DNA of 64,000 bases from Peribacillus sp. FSL E2-0218 (GTDB taxonomy: Bacteria; Bacillota; Bacilli; Bacillales; DSM-1321): NCBI RefSeq assembly GCF_037992945.1, contig NZ_CP150304.1, forward strand, positions 561,501 to 625,500, written 5' to 3'. Below are positions 50,981 to 59,999 of this stretch, piece by piece (within the stretch, counting starts at the first letter, position 1; each line of letters starts with the position of its first letter). The notes under the pieces were generated by a model. That model did no database searches. It saw only the letters and a program-made list of their open reading frames with translations, and was not told where the DNA came from. The translations under genes were made by a program, and so were the position numbers.

Positions 50981-51415
50981 CCGGGCATCACTCCTGACAA
51001 GTTACTTAGTTTATCTGCTTCTTTTCCCTATGCTGCGGAAATTTAATCCCTTTATTAAAAGAAATTGTATGATTTATCGGAACGGTATATGATTTTGCAA
51101 GGTTAGAGCTTGTCCGTCCATTTTCATTGCACGGAAAATGGGGTTCTTAATACCCGCAGTTCCGATGGGTGTAGATCGACCGTGCCGTTGTAGAATGCAG
51201 CCAGGTTATATTCATGGGCAGAACACAATGAAAGTGCAGGAAAAGGAAGAAAACGAGCTGGAATTGTCGTTAAGAAACGGCGATAAACAGCTGAACGATT
51301 GAATTAACAGGGGAATTCCAAAGCAGGGTTACGCCCCTTTTTGTGGAATAGATAGTTAAAGTAGCACTATGAACTGTAAAAATTATGTGTAGGCTACACG
51401 AAAGGGGGAGTATAG
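50981..51415. other. Intergenic region before the hydrolase/carotenoid cluster
   Basis: About 435 bp with no supported gene; short frames here are poor. It holds the promoter of the leftward YihY gene and, near the right end, a perfect 13-bp palindrome (51387-51399) just before a strong Shine-Dalgarno sequence. Confidence 0.4.
51387..51399 (+). promoter_or_regulatory. Palindrome upstream of the hydrolase gene
   Basis: GTGTAGGCTACAC is a perfect inverted repeat with 6-bp arms and one central base. It lies right before the AAAGGGGGAG ribosome site of the leader ORF. It could be an operator or a small leader hairpin. Confidence 0.4.
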
Positions 51416-51451
51416 ATGCGTTTCATTCCAGCTATAATGTTAAAAAAGTGA
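51416..51451 (+). CDS. Possible 11-residue leader peptide
   Basis: ATG 51416 follows AAAGGGGGAG by 5 nt, one of the strongest ribosome sites in the window, but opens a frame of only 11 codons (MRFIPAIMLKK) that ends 9 nt before the hydrolase start. Its stop codon overlaps the GAGG site used by the hydrolase. It may couple translation to the hydrolase; a biological role is not proved. Confidence 0.4.
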   Translation: MRFIPAIMLKK

Positions 51452-51460
51452 GGTTACATG

Positions 51461-52348
51461 ATGTTCACTACAATTATTGCAAAATTACTGCGTCTCCTCC
51501 CCAATCAAGCAAAGAAAACACCTATGATTCCCCTGCAGCAAGTAAAAATGAAAAAAAATGTAGTAGTCGAGACATCCGTTCAACGTACTTATCTATCTTT
51601 ATATTATCCTTTGGAAGCAAAACAGGAAAAGCTCCCCGTTTACATCAACTTCCATGGTGGAGCGTTCATAATGAATGAAAAGGAGATGGATGATCCTTAT
51701 TGCCGCTTCTTGGCCAATCAGGCGGAATGTGTGGTTCTTAATGTCGATTATGCGAAAGCACCGGAGTACCCGTTTCCCAAACCGATCGAACAGGGCTATG
51801 ACATTCTTGAATGGGTGAAGGGAAGAGCCGATGATTTGAATATTGATGCGGAAAAAATCATGGTCGGCGGACAAAGTTCAGGTGCAAATATCGCAGCCGC
51901 TCTCTGCCTCTATCTTGAAGAGAAAGGGGACGATCAGCCGCTGCTCCAAGTGCTATCCTGCCCGATGCTGGATTTTGTCACTCCGCATGCGGATAAACCA
52001 GAACGTGATAAGTGGCGTTCCCGATACCCTCAAGTTGCCCATTTTATAAATATGTGTTACCTATCTGACACAGAACTAGCGGGGCATCCTCACGCTTCCC
52101 CTGTTCGTGCCGAGATCAGTGACCGCTTAGCTTCCGCCCTTATCCTCATAGCGGAGTACGACGCCTTTAGACCAGAAGCCGAATGCTATGCGGAGAAATT
52201 AAAAGCAGCAGGGATAAACGTTCAAGATGAGCTATTCAAAGAATGTTCTCACGCTTTTACCCATCTAGGTCCAAAAGAACGAGCTGAAGAGGCTTGGCAG
52301 TTGATCGCATGGAAAATCAAAAAAGTGGTCGAATCCTATGAAAATTGA
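51461..52348 (+). CDS. Alpha/beta hydrolase, HSL/acetylesterase type
   Basis: A 295-residue esterase of the hormone-sensitive-lipase group. Oxyanion motif NFHGGAF near residue 65, nucleophile Ser in GGQSSGAN near residue 139, catalytic Asp in AEYDAF near residue 236 and His in ECSHAF near residue 266. The nucleophile elbow is GQSSG instead of the usual GDSAG. It lies 188 bp upstream of crtM in the same direction with no clear terminator between, so it may belong to the carotenoid cluster, for example in ester remodelling; that is inference. Confidence 0.85.
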   Translation: MFTTIIAKLLRLLPNQAKKTPMIPLQQVKMKKNVVVETSVQRTYLSLYYPLEAKQEKLPVYINFHGGAFIMNEKEMDDPYCRFLANQAECVVLNVDYAKAPEYPFPKPIEQGYDILEWVKGRADDLNIDAEKIMVGGQSSGANIAAALCLYLEEKGDDQPLLQVLSCPMLDFVTPHADKPERDKWRSRYPQVAHFINMCYLSDTELAGHPHASPVRAEISDRLASALILIAEYDAFRPEAECYAEKLKAAGINVQDELFKECSHAFTHLGPKERAEEAWQLIAWKIKKVVESYEN

Positions 52349-52536
52349 AACACTTCCTTCGTCCTTACTCCCTTATATAAGGTATCTTCAGCACATTCAA
52401 GTTTTTTTTTGGGAGAACCAGGAATTATACTAAGTTCTAAGGTTACAGACTTGGTAGCAGTAGAAAAAAGTTTACCTGCCCAATCGACGCTTTATTACAT
52501 TTCAATGATCTGGAAATGGATCAGAAGGAGATGGAT

Positions 52537-53433
52537 ATGGATAAAGAGCAAAGGCAAGCCGATTTCGATTATTGTGAAAAGGTCATAAAAAAACATTCCA
52601 AAATCTTTTATTATGCATTTTCACAACTCCCTAGTGAAAAAGCAAAAGCCGTTTATGCCATCTATGCTTTTTGCAGAACCGCAGATGAGTGTGCAGATGG
52701 AAGCCAGTCATCCAAGAAAAAGGTTCAGTTGCTGAGACAATTAAAGAAAGAACTTGATTTGTTCAACGAGCATGAGGAATTGGATAAGCCACTATGGCGC
52801 GCACTCAGACATGTATTCAATACGTATGACATGGATATCAGCCCATTTTATGACCAGCTGACTGGGCAATCCTTGGATTTGTCCTTTACACCCCCGAAAA
52901 CAATGCATGAACTGGAAAGGTACAGTTACTATGTAGCTGGTTCCGTTGGTTTAATGCTTGTTCCTGTCATCGCTTCGAGATCTTCTGCCGATTTGCATTC
53001 ATCAGTGATAAGTCTTGGAGTTGCCATGCAAATAACGAATATCCTGCGTGATATTGGAGAAGATTACCGTGAGAAAAATCGCATCTATCTACCCGAAGAC
53101 GAACTAACCCATGTCCACTATTCACAGCATGATTTACATAACGGCACGATCAATGAAAATTTCATCGGCCTATGGGAAAAACTTGCTGCTCGAGCTGAAT
53201 CACTATATAGCAAGTTCTTGTTCAACATCGAGCTGTTAGATCCAGATAGCCGCATACCGGTCTATCTGTCTGCTTACATTTACAGAGGCATACTTGATGC
53301 TGTGCGAAACAATGAATACCAGTGTCTAACTAAACGAAACTATGTTACAAAAGAAAAAATGGCCCAAATCAATGCTGCAGCCAACAACGTCTTTGGTTTG
53401 TGGGAAGGAGATGCATTTACAGTTGAAAAATAA
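52537..53433 (+). CDS. crtM: 4,4'-diapophytoene (dehydrosqualene) synthase
   Basis: A 298-residue squalene/phytoene synthase family enzyme that joins two farnesyl diphosphates head to head into the C30 backbone. The two Mg-binding aspartate motifs are D50xxxD54 (RTADECAD) and D172xxxD176 (NILRDIGED), nearly the same positions as in S. aureus CrtM. YSYYVAGSVGLML near residue 130 is also conserved. AGAAGGAG is 6 nt before ATG 52537; earlier in-frame ATGs overlap that site. It is the first gene of the six-gene crt block and overlaps the next gene by 23 nt. Confidence 0.95.
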   Translation: MDKEQRQADFDYCEKVIKKHSKIFYYAFSQLPSEKAKAVYAIYAFCRTADECADGSQSSKKKVQLLRQLKKELDLFNEHEELDKPLWRALRHVFNTYDMDISPFYDQLTGQSLDLSFTPPKTMHELERYSYYVAGSVGLMLVPVIASRSSADLHSSVISLGVAMQITNILRDIGEDYREKNRIYLPEDELTHVHYSQHDLHNGTINENFIGLWEKLAARAESLYSKFLFNIELLDPDSRIPVYLSAYIYRGILDAVRNNEYQCLTKRNYVTKEKMAQINAAANNVFGLWEGDAFTVEK

Positions 53434-54919
53434 AACCGTAATCATCATCGGAGGCGGACTCGGTGGACTGTCAGCTGCGATTTCACTTGCGCAAGCAGGA
53501 TACGATGTCTCCTTATATGAGAAAAACAACCACATTGGAGGAAAATTGAACAGGCTGGATCAAGATGGTTTTGGTTTTGATCTTGGCCCATCCATCCTGA
53601 CGATGCCTCGGATTTTTGAACGATTATTTTCCGCGAGTGGAAAATCCATGAAGGATTACGTCCCGATTGAAAAGCTGGATCATCAATGGCGCTCCTTTTT
53701 CCCTGGTGGAAATGTCATTGACCTATATGAAGATTTGAACGAGATGCAAGAGAAGAACCCAGCCCTGAGTGAAAATGATATGCGAGAATATCAAAATCTG
53801 CTTCACTATTCGAAAAGACTTTATGATATGACGGATAAAACCTATTTTCAGCATGGCGTTGATACTACGAGACAAATCATGAAACATACCGGTTTGTTCA
53901 CCGCTTTGAGGAACTTCGATCTGTTTTCTACGGTTCATGGAGCCATTAATAAACGGATCAGTAATGAGGAGCTCCGTGTGATGCTCTCCTATTTTATCAA
54001 GTACGTGGGTTCGTCCCCTTACGATGCACCGGCCGTGTTGAATATGATGATCTACATGCAGCATGACCAGGGTGTATGGTATATACCCGGCGGTTTACAC
54101 AATCTTTCCAGTGGCCTGGTGAAGCTGGCTGAGGAAGTTGGTGTTACCTTCCACCTAGGAAAGCAGATCGTAAAACTTGAAAAAAAGAATGGGAAAATTA
54201 ACGGAGCTATTTTGAAAGACGGTACAAAACTAACAGCAGATTATTTTGTTTCCAATATGGAAGTCATACCGGTTTACGAACGTTTACTGGAAGAAGACAG
54301 CCATTATGTAAAAAAACTGAAAAAGAAATTCGAGCCGGCCAGTTCCGGCCTCGTGATGCATTTGGGAGTGAAAAAGAGCTATCCGCAGCTGCGCCATCAT
54401 AATTTCTTTTTCGCAGAAGATATGAAGCAGCAAATGCATTCGATCTTCCATCGTCATGAGCTGCCGGAAGACCCGGTCATTTATTTGGTCAATGTCAATA
54501 AGACGGATCCGACACAAGCTCCTGCAGGATATGAAAATATAAAAGTACTGCCCCATATTCCCTATATTCGGGATCAACAACCTTATAAACAGCAGGACTA
54601 TGAACGATTCTCTGAGCGGGTTTTGATCAAATTGGAAAAAATGGGCCTGCATGACTTACGGGACAATATAGTCACAAAGGATGTATGGACACCGGAAGAT
54701 ATCAGGAGGGTGTATGGCTCCGACCGCGGTGCGATTTATGGAACGGTGTCAGACCGCATGAAGAATAAAGGATTTAAGCATCCGAAACAGAGTGAACGCT
54801 ACGACAATCTATATTTTGTCGGTGGAACGGTAAACCCCGGCGGCGGAATGCCAATGGTTACCTTAAGTGGTCAGCTTGTAAGCGAGAAAATTGTTCAGAG
54901 GGATGTATCCAATGTCTGA
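53411..54919 (+). CDS. crtP: 4,4'-diaponeurosporene oxygenase
   Basis: A 502-residue FAD-dependent enzyme. The N-terminal dinucleotide fold VIIIGGGLGGLSAAISL and GGKLNR, FGFDLGPSILTMP, FIKYVGSSPYDAPAVL, SNMEVIPVYERL, FEPASSGLVMHLG and GGGMPMVTLSGQ follow S. aureus CrtP closely, distinguishing it from the desaturase CrtN. It oxidises the terminal methyl group of diaponeurosporene. The start is uncertain: ATG 53411 abuts AAGGAG, TTG 53423 is 12 nt away. Either way it overlaps the end of crtM, implying translational coupling. Confidence 0.92.
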   Translation: MHLQLKNKTVIIIGGGLGGLSAAISLAQAGYDVSLYEKNNHIGGKLNRLDQDGFGFDLGPSILTMPRIFERLFSASGKSMKDYVPIEKLDHQWRSFFPGGNVIDLYEDLNEMQEKNPALSENDMREYQNLLHYSKRLYDMTDKTYFQHGVDTTRQIMKHTGLFTALRNFDLFSTVHGAINKRISNEELRVMLSYFIKYVGSSPYDAPAVLNMMIYMQHDQGVWYIPGGLHNLSSGLVKLAEEVGVTFHLGKQIVKLEKKNGKINGAILKDGTKLTADYFVSNMEVIPVYERLLEEDSHYVKKLKKKFEPASSGLVMHLGVKKSYPQLRHHNFFFAEDMKQQMHSIFHRHELPEDPVIYLVNVNKTDPTQAPAGYENIKVLPHIPYIRDQQPYKQQDYERFSERVLIKLEKMGLHDLRDNIVTKDVWTPEDIRRVYGSDRGAIYGTVSDRMKNKGFKHPKQSERYDNLYFVGGTVNPGGGMPMVTLSGQLVSEKIVQRDVSNV

Positions 54920-56309
54920 CAATCACGGTCATTTTCTAAAGACATTACCGGAAAGGCAGAGAGAGGATCTAATTTCCCGTGCAGACCTTTCAATTGAAAC
55001 GCGTAAAAAAAAGCTATTGAAGCTGAAGTCCATTCTATTGGAGCATGAAAGGGCATTTATTCAAGCCCTTCAATCAGATTTGGGAAGACCGCCATTCGAA
55101 ACACTTTCTTCTGAAATTACGGTTTTATTAAATGAAATCGATTATGTATGCAAGCATTTAGCAAAATGGATCCGGCCTGTTCGGTCCAGGCATCTAAAAC
55201 TTGGATATGTGGAAGCGATCAAAAGAATGAGGCATCCATACGGGAGTATACTCATCATTAGTTCGTGGAATTATCCGCTCCAGCTTGCATTAATGCCTGC
55301 CATCGGAGCGATAGCCAGCGGAAACCGCTGTGTGATCAAACCATCTGAACTTGCACCTGCAACTGGTGAACTGCTTAGAGAGGTCATTAATCACGTATTT
55401 CCTCCCGAACAATTAACAGTTGTTACAGGAGATGCTCAGACCGCCAGCCTATTGACTTCTGCACCTTTTGACCTGATTTTTTTCACAGGCAGTCAGCAGA
55501 CAGGAAAAGCGGTAGCGCGGCAGGCGGCCAATCAACTCACACCGGTGATACTGGAACTCGGCGGCAAAAACCCCTGCATCATGGATGAAACGGGCTTTTC
55601 AAAAGCGGCAATCCAGCAAATCGTCTGGGGTAAGTTTCTTAATGCGGGGCAAACGTGTATTGCGCCGGACACACTGTTTGTCCATCAGTCCATTTACGAA
55701 AAAACACTTTCTGAAATATCGGCTTCGCTTTCAGCTTTCTACGGAGATCGACCCCAGGAAAGCGATGATTATGGTAGGATTTGTAACGATGCACATTTCC
55801 AGAAGGTGGTTGATTTTATCGGAAAAGGGGATATCTGGCATGGCGGGAAGTATGATAGAAACGACCGGTTCATCGAACCAACGGTGGTTGTGAATGTGAA
55901 ACCGGGGAGTTCTATCATTCAGGAAGAGATATTCGGCCCGGTACTCCCTGTCATTCCATATACGGATTTAAGAACATTATTATCTAGTGATAGGATTCAA
56001 CGTGATGCACTTACAGGATATATTTTCAGTAAAGACAACAAACAAATCCTGCAGTTCATGGAACATATGAAGTCACCGACCATTAGCGCCAATCAAGTGA
56101 TACATCATGCCGCGAATCCCCATGTCGCATTTGGAGGGGTTGGAAGAAGCGGATACGGTGCTTATCATGGAAAAGCTGGTTTTTTAGCCTTCAGTTATGA
56201 TAAAACAGATTACAAATCCTATCATTTCATCCATTTTCAAGGAAAATTCCCGCCTTATTCCGATAGAAATATGAAATTCTTGAAGAAGTTAAGAAAGTGG
56301 CTGTTGTAA
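54912..56309 (+). CDS. aldH: Carotenoid aldehyde dehydrogenase (4,4'-diaponeurosporenal dehydrogenase)
   Basis: A 465-residue class 3-type aldehyde dehydrogenase (fatty-aldehyde group): IISSWNYPLQLALMP near residue 115, catalytic Glu in ILELGGKNP near residue 216, catalytic Cys in NAGQTCIAPD near residue 248, and C-terminal HVAFGGVGRSGYGAYHG. In staphyloxanthin synthesis AldH turns the CrtP-made aldehyde into the acid. In S. aureus the gene is far from the crt operon; here it lies inside. ATG 54912 overlaps the crtP stop by 8 nt and has AGAGGG upstream. Confidence 0.92.
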   Translation: MSDNHGHFLKTLPERQREDLISRADLSIETRKKKLLKLKSILLEHERAFIQALQSDLGRPPFETLSSEITVLLNEIDYVCKHLAKWIRPVRSRHLKLGYVEAIKRMRHPYGSILIISSWNYPLQLALMPAIGAIASGNRCVIKPSELAPATGELLREVINHVFPPEQLTVVTGDAQTASLLTSAPFDLIFFTGSQQTGKAVARQAANQLTPVILELGGKNPCIMDETGFSKAAIQQIVWGKFLNAGQTCIAPDTLFVHQSIYEKTLSEISASLSAFYGDRPQESDDYGRICNDAHFQKVVDFIGKGDIWHGGKYDRNDRFIEPTVVVNVKPGSSIIQEEIFGPVLPVIPYTDLRTLLSSDRIQRDALTGYIFSKDNKQILQFMEHMKSPTISANQVIHHAANPHVAFGGVGRSGYGAYHGKAGFLAFSYDKTDYKSYHFIHFQGKFPPYSDRNMKFLKKLRKWLL

Positions 56310-56366
56310 TTAGAATTCATAGAACACGATGTTACCTGTGAAGCATAGAAAATGAGGGGAATTATC

Positions 56367-56852
56367 ATGATTGTTTCATTACCTGTCCATTGGATCCTTA
56401 TCATCGACATTTTTGCATGGCCCTTTTTTCATCTGTCCATTTCTGCCATTTGTTTGAAACTACCTTTGGTATGGTTTCTAAGAGATCAATTTTGGTTTCG
56501 GATCTTCTCTTGGGAAAAATCCGGAGAATTGTGGCAGCGTTTATTCCGGGTGAAAAAATGGAAAGGCTATATTATAGACGGCACAATTTTTCTTAAAAAG
56601 GGGTACAGTAAAAAGGGGTTACATGGCATCGGGTTGAGGGACTTGACGATCTTTGCTGCGGAAACAAAACGCGCGGAATTCACACACTGGCTCTCCATAC
56701 TGCCTGCTCCGTTGTTCTTCTTGTGGAATCCGGTATGGGCGGGTTGGGTGATGATCCTGTATGCGTTTGTATTCAACCTGCCCATTATCGTTGTTCAACG
56801 CTACAATCGCGGACGTATTACTGCCATTACTTCAGAACTTGTTAAGAAATGA
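56367..56852 (+). CDS. crtO: Glycosyl-4,4'-diaponeurosporenoate acyltransferase
   Basis: A 161-residue membrane protein with two to four hydrophobic segments. The pattern KKWKGYIIDGT, ETKRAEFTHWLSILPAPLFF and FNLPIIVVQRYNRGR matches CrtO of S. aureus, which adds a branched fatty acid to the glucose of the carotenoid ester. The size is the same. ATG 56367 is chosen for GAGGGG 7 nt upstream. It lies 57 nt after aldH and 33 nt before crtN. Confidence 0.9.
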   Translation: MIVSLPVHWILIIDIFAWPFFHLSISAICLKLPLVWFLRDQFWFRIFSWEKSGELWQRLFRVKKWKGYIIDGTIFLKKGYSKKGLHGIGLRDLTIFAAETKRAEFTHWLSILPAPLFFLWNPVWAGWVMILYAFVFNLPIIVVQRYNRGRITAITSELVKK

Positions 56853-56885
56853 AGCAGCATATTGTAAGGAAATGAGGGAATGCAC

Positions 56886-58412
56886 ATGAGTAAGAAGGTT
56901 ATTGTTGTGGGGGCAGGTGTTGCAGGGCTTGCCAGTGCAATCAGACTGCAGCAAGCGGGGTACCAGGTGGAGATATATGAAAAAGGAACAACTCCCGGTG
57001 GCAAAATGAATCGAATTGAACTGGATGGCTATACATTTGATTTGGGGCCGAGTATCGTCATGATGCCGGAATTATATCGGGAGATCTTCGAACTATGCGG
57101 ACGTAACCCCGATGATTATATTCCAATGGAAAAATTGAACCCGATTTATCGGGCTTACTTCAGTGATATTCCCGACAAGCCTTTTGATATCTCCTCAGAC
57201 CTTACCGAATTGACACGGATGATTGAATCGATCAGCGAAGAGGATGCGGAAGGTTTTTTTCTATATCTGCATGAAATCTACAAAAGCTTTGTCGTTGCAA
57301 AGCATCACATTCTTCAAAGACCATTCCGCAAAAAGGCTGATTTTTATAACCTTTCCATGCTGAGGAAAGTGTTGAAACTGAAAGCACGCGGCACTGCAGA
57401 TTCTTTTATAGGAAAATATATCAAGAATGAACGGCTGAAGCAGTTAATCAGTTTTCAAACGTTGTACATAGGCATTTCCCCAATTGAAAGTCCATCTTTT
57501 TACAGCATGATCCCCATGATCCAATTTTTATATGGAGTATGGTTCATCAAAGGCGGTATGTATACGATGGCACTCTCTATGGAGAGGCTCTTCACGGAAC
57601 TTGGAGGAACCATCCACTATGGCAAAGATGTGCAGGAAATATGCATTCATCATCGCAAGGCGACCGGGATTATCGTGGAGGGCAGAAAAGTCTCTGCGGA
57701 TTTTGTCGTTTGTAATGCAGACTTCCCATATGCCATGAAACACTTGATAAAAGACAAGACCGCTAAAGGGAAATATACCGATAGAAAGATTGACAGCATG
57801 AAATACACCTGTTCATGTTTTCTTTTATATCTCGGTATGGATCGAAAATATGAAGAAATTGGTCATGTGCATAATTTTATTTTCAATGAAAAGCTAAATC
57901 AGAATCTGGAAGATATTTTTGCAGGGAAGAAACTGACGAATGCCTCCTTTTATGTGTACATAGCTTCAAAAATGGATCCTTCCCTTGCACCCGAGGGGAA
58001 AGATGGGCTGTATATCCTGATGCCTGTCTCGAATATAGCAACAGCCCATTATCAGTGGGACGAGGAAACCATTTCTTATTATCGCAGCTACATTTTAGAT
58101 GAATTAAAAAAAATCCGTGGTTTTGAAAACATTGAAAATGAGATTGTAACCGAAACATATACAACACCATTGGACTTTGAGTCGAAGTTCAATGCATATA
58201 ATGGCGCCACTTTTGGTTTGCAACCAATCATGGCCCAAAGCAACCACTCTCGTCCGCAAAGCAAAGCAACACATTGTGAAAATTTGTATTTTACCGGAAG
58301 CAGCACACATCCTGGTGCTGGTGTCCCTATCGTGCTACTATCCGCCAAGATCACTGCACAGGAACTGATACAAGACGATACAGGTGAAATGTTCGATTAT
58401 TCAGGAAAATGA
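56886..58412 (+). CDS. crtN: 4,4'-diapophytoene desaturase
   Basis: A 508-residue FAD-dependent desaturase: VIVVGAGVAGLASAIRL at the N-terminus, GGKMNRIELDGYTFDLGPSI, SFQTLYIGISPIESPS near residue 197, YGVWFIKGGMY near residue 217 and STHPGAGVPIVLLSAKIT near the C-terminus. These blocks follow S. aureus CrtN, not CrtP. It introduces the conjugated double bonds giving yellow diaponeurosporene or more desaturated products. GAGGGA lies 6 nt upstream of ATG 56886; ATG 56880 is also possible. Confidence 0.93.
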   Translation: MSKKVIVVGAGVAGLASAIRLQQAGYQVEIYEKGTTPGGKMNRIELDGYTFDLGPSIVMMPELYREIFELCGRNPDDYIPMEKLNPIYRAYFSDIPDKPFDISSDLTELTRMIESISEEDAEGFFLYLHEIYKSFVVAKHHILQRPFRKKADFYNLSMLRKVLKLKARGTADSFIGKYIKNERLKQLISFQTLYIGISPIESPSFYSMIPMIQFLYGVWFIKGGMYTMALSMERLFTELGGTIHYGKDVQEICIHHRKATGIIVEGRKVSADFVVCNADFPYAMKHLIKDKTAKGKYTDRKIDSMKYTCSCFLLYLGMDRKYEEIGHVHNFIFNEKLNQNLEDIFAGKKLTNASFYVYIASKMDPSLAPEGKDGLYILMPVSNIATAHYQWDEETISYYRSYILDELKKIRGFENIENEIVTETYTTPLDFESKFNAYNGATFGLQPIMAQSNHSRPQSKATHCENLYFTGSSTHPGAGVPIVLLSAKITAQELIQDDTGEMFDYSGK

Positions 58413-58451
58413 AGACGTTCTGATGACTCTTAGATGAAGGAGGCGTTTTAT

Positions 58452-59558
58452 ATGACAGCTTCAGAAGTGATTAATCTCGCTATTGGTTTTCTGGCAGTCA
58501 TGATTGCCATTATCATGTTCTGGTCTTTACCAGTTCCAATTTTATCCTCCAGCAAGAATACCGGTCTTCCGTTTCTGTCAATCGTTATTCCTGCCAGGAA
58601 TGAAGGAGGCAGGCTCTCACCGTTATTGCAATCCTTGCAGGAACAACGTTTCAAGCAATTTGAAATATTGGTTATTGACGACCAGTCAACTGACAATACT
58701 GTGGAAATTGCACAAAGTTACGGTGCAAATGTTCTAAAAAATGAAGGATCCGGGAAGTCATCGGCCTGCTGGCGTGGTGCTATGCATGCAAAAGGGAGTT
58801 GGCTATTGTTTTTGGATGCAGATACTGCGTTCACCAATTTGGATGGTTTAAAAAATCTATTAAATTTCTACCAGGGAAAAGGAGCAAGGGGTATTGTATC
58901 CTTACAGCCCTATCACACGGTTGATCGCTTGTATGAACACCTTTCTGTAATATTTAACATTATTGTCATTGTGGGCATGAATGTATGTACCATTTGGGGA
59001 GCACGTTTTAAAACCGCCGGTTCGTTCGGTCCGTGCATTTTATGCAATAGAGACGATTATCTTTTGTCGGGGGGGCATAAAAAGATCGAGGGAGAAATCA
59101 TGGATGATCTGGCACTGGGCCAGGCATTTCTTGACCATAATCTCCCGGTTCGTTGCTTGGGTGGCAAAGGGATCATCTCATTACGCATGTACCCGGAAGG
59201 CTTGAGTAGCCTGATAGAAGGCTGGTGCAAAAGCTTTGCCGTTGGTTCCAAGTCCACTCATCCAGTCATCATGTTGATGGTTATCATCTGGATTGCCGGC
59301 AGTTTAATCTCTACGGGAGCGTTGATCTCTTCCATTATTGAATTAGACACGCCCGCCATTATTTTCAGTGGAGTATTGTATATTCTCTATACGATTCAAA
59401 CGGCATGGTTTGCCCGTAGGGTCGGTAATTTCAAATGGGCGGTATTCCCTTTTTATCCGTTTTTGTTTTTATTTTTCACAGGAGTCTATGTATATTCCTT
59501 CTTCCGGGTAAATGTTTTACGTTCTGTAAAATGGAAGGGTCGTAAAATAAATGTCTAG
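58452..59558 (+). CDS. crtQ: 4,4'-diaponeurosporenoate glycosyltransferase
   Basis: A 368-residue GT2-type glycosyltransferase: one N-terminal membrane helix, IVIPARNEGGRLSPLLQSL near residue 42, IDDQSTDNT near residue 76, the DxD-like LFLDADTAF near residue 118, then C-terminal membrane helices after residue 275. SLQPYH, NRDDYLLSGGH and VKWKGRK are shared with S. aureus CrtQ, which esterifies glucose to the carotenoid acid. GAAGGAGG is 8 nt before ATG 58452. It is the last gene of the crt block; no strong terminator is seen after it. Confidence 0.93.
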   Translation: MTASEVINLAIGFLAVMIAIIMFWSLPVPILSSSKNTGLPFLSIVIPARNEGGRLSPLLQSLQEQRFKQFEILVIDDQSTDNTVEIAQSYGANVLKNEGSGKSSACWRGAMHAKGSWLLFLDADTAFTNLDGLKNLLNFYQGKGARGIVSLQPYHTVDRLYEHLSVIFNIIVIVGMNVCTIWGARFKTAGSFGPCILCNRDDYLLSGGHKKIEGEIMDDLALGQAFLDHNLPVRCLGGKGIISLRMYPEGLSSLIEGWCKSFAVGSKSTHPVIMLMVIIWIAGSLISTGALISSIIELDTPAIIFSGVLYILYTIQTAWFARRVGNFKWAVFPFYPFLFLFFTGVYVYSFFRVNVLRSVKWKGRKINV

Positions 59559-59724
59559 AAAGCTTTAATTCCCGTCCCATTATTCATTGGGCGACAACGC
59601 TCGTTTTCGTATTTTTGAGAAAAATTAAGTAGAAACCTTTGCCCCATTAGATTTATGAAGGCGAGGAATTTCCGGATACTACCTCACGATGTTGGTTATG
59701 TTACTATCGTGGAGGTGAATACAA

Positions 59725-59922
59725 ATGGAAAAGAAAAATCAAGCAGGTAACTTTAGACAACATGCTACTCAATCTGAAACGGAGTTTGCAAGTGAAACAA
59801 ATGCTCTGGAAGTCATACGTGAAAACCAACAATCGACTAAAGGGCAATTTGAAACGGAGTTCGCAAGGGAAACGAATGTTCAGGAAGTAAAAAAGCAAAA
59901 TCAACAATCAGAAGGCAGATAA
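59725..59922 (+). CDS. sspE: Gamma-type small acid-soluble spore protein
   Basis: A 65-residue protein with two tandem repeats of the form FETEFAxETNxxEVxxxNQQS (residues 18-37 and 43-62), the hallmark of gamma-type SASP, which serve as amino acid reserve in the spore. The GPR protease site EFASE is present in the first repeat (residues 20-24); the second reads EFARE. GGAGGTG precedes the ATG. It should be made in the forespore under sigma-G; I did not find a promoter with good spacing. It identifies the host as an endospore former. Confidence 0.9.
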   Translation: MEKKNQAGNFRQHATQSETEFASETNALEVIRENQQSTKGQFETEFARETNVQEVKKQNQQSEGR

Positions 59923-59938
59923 ATTCAAATTAGTATAT

Positions 59939-59967
59939 AAAAAAAGGAAGCCGAGGCTTCCTTTTTT
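59939..59967. terminator. Terminator between sspE and khtU
   Basis: GGAAGC and GCTTCC with A-run and T-run extensions (AAAAAAAGGAAGC...GCTTCCTTTTTT) around CGAG. Confidence 0.9.
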
Positions 59968-59999
59968 CATTCTGAGCCAGACAATGTTGTCTGGATTTT

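Noticed and set aside
53411..54919. Naming the first crtN-like gene diapophytoene desaturase
   Set aside because: Motifs such as SSPYDAPAVL, SNMEVIP and FEPASSGLVMHLG follow CrtP, while the gene at 56886 has the CrtN-specific blocks.
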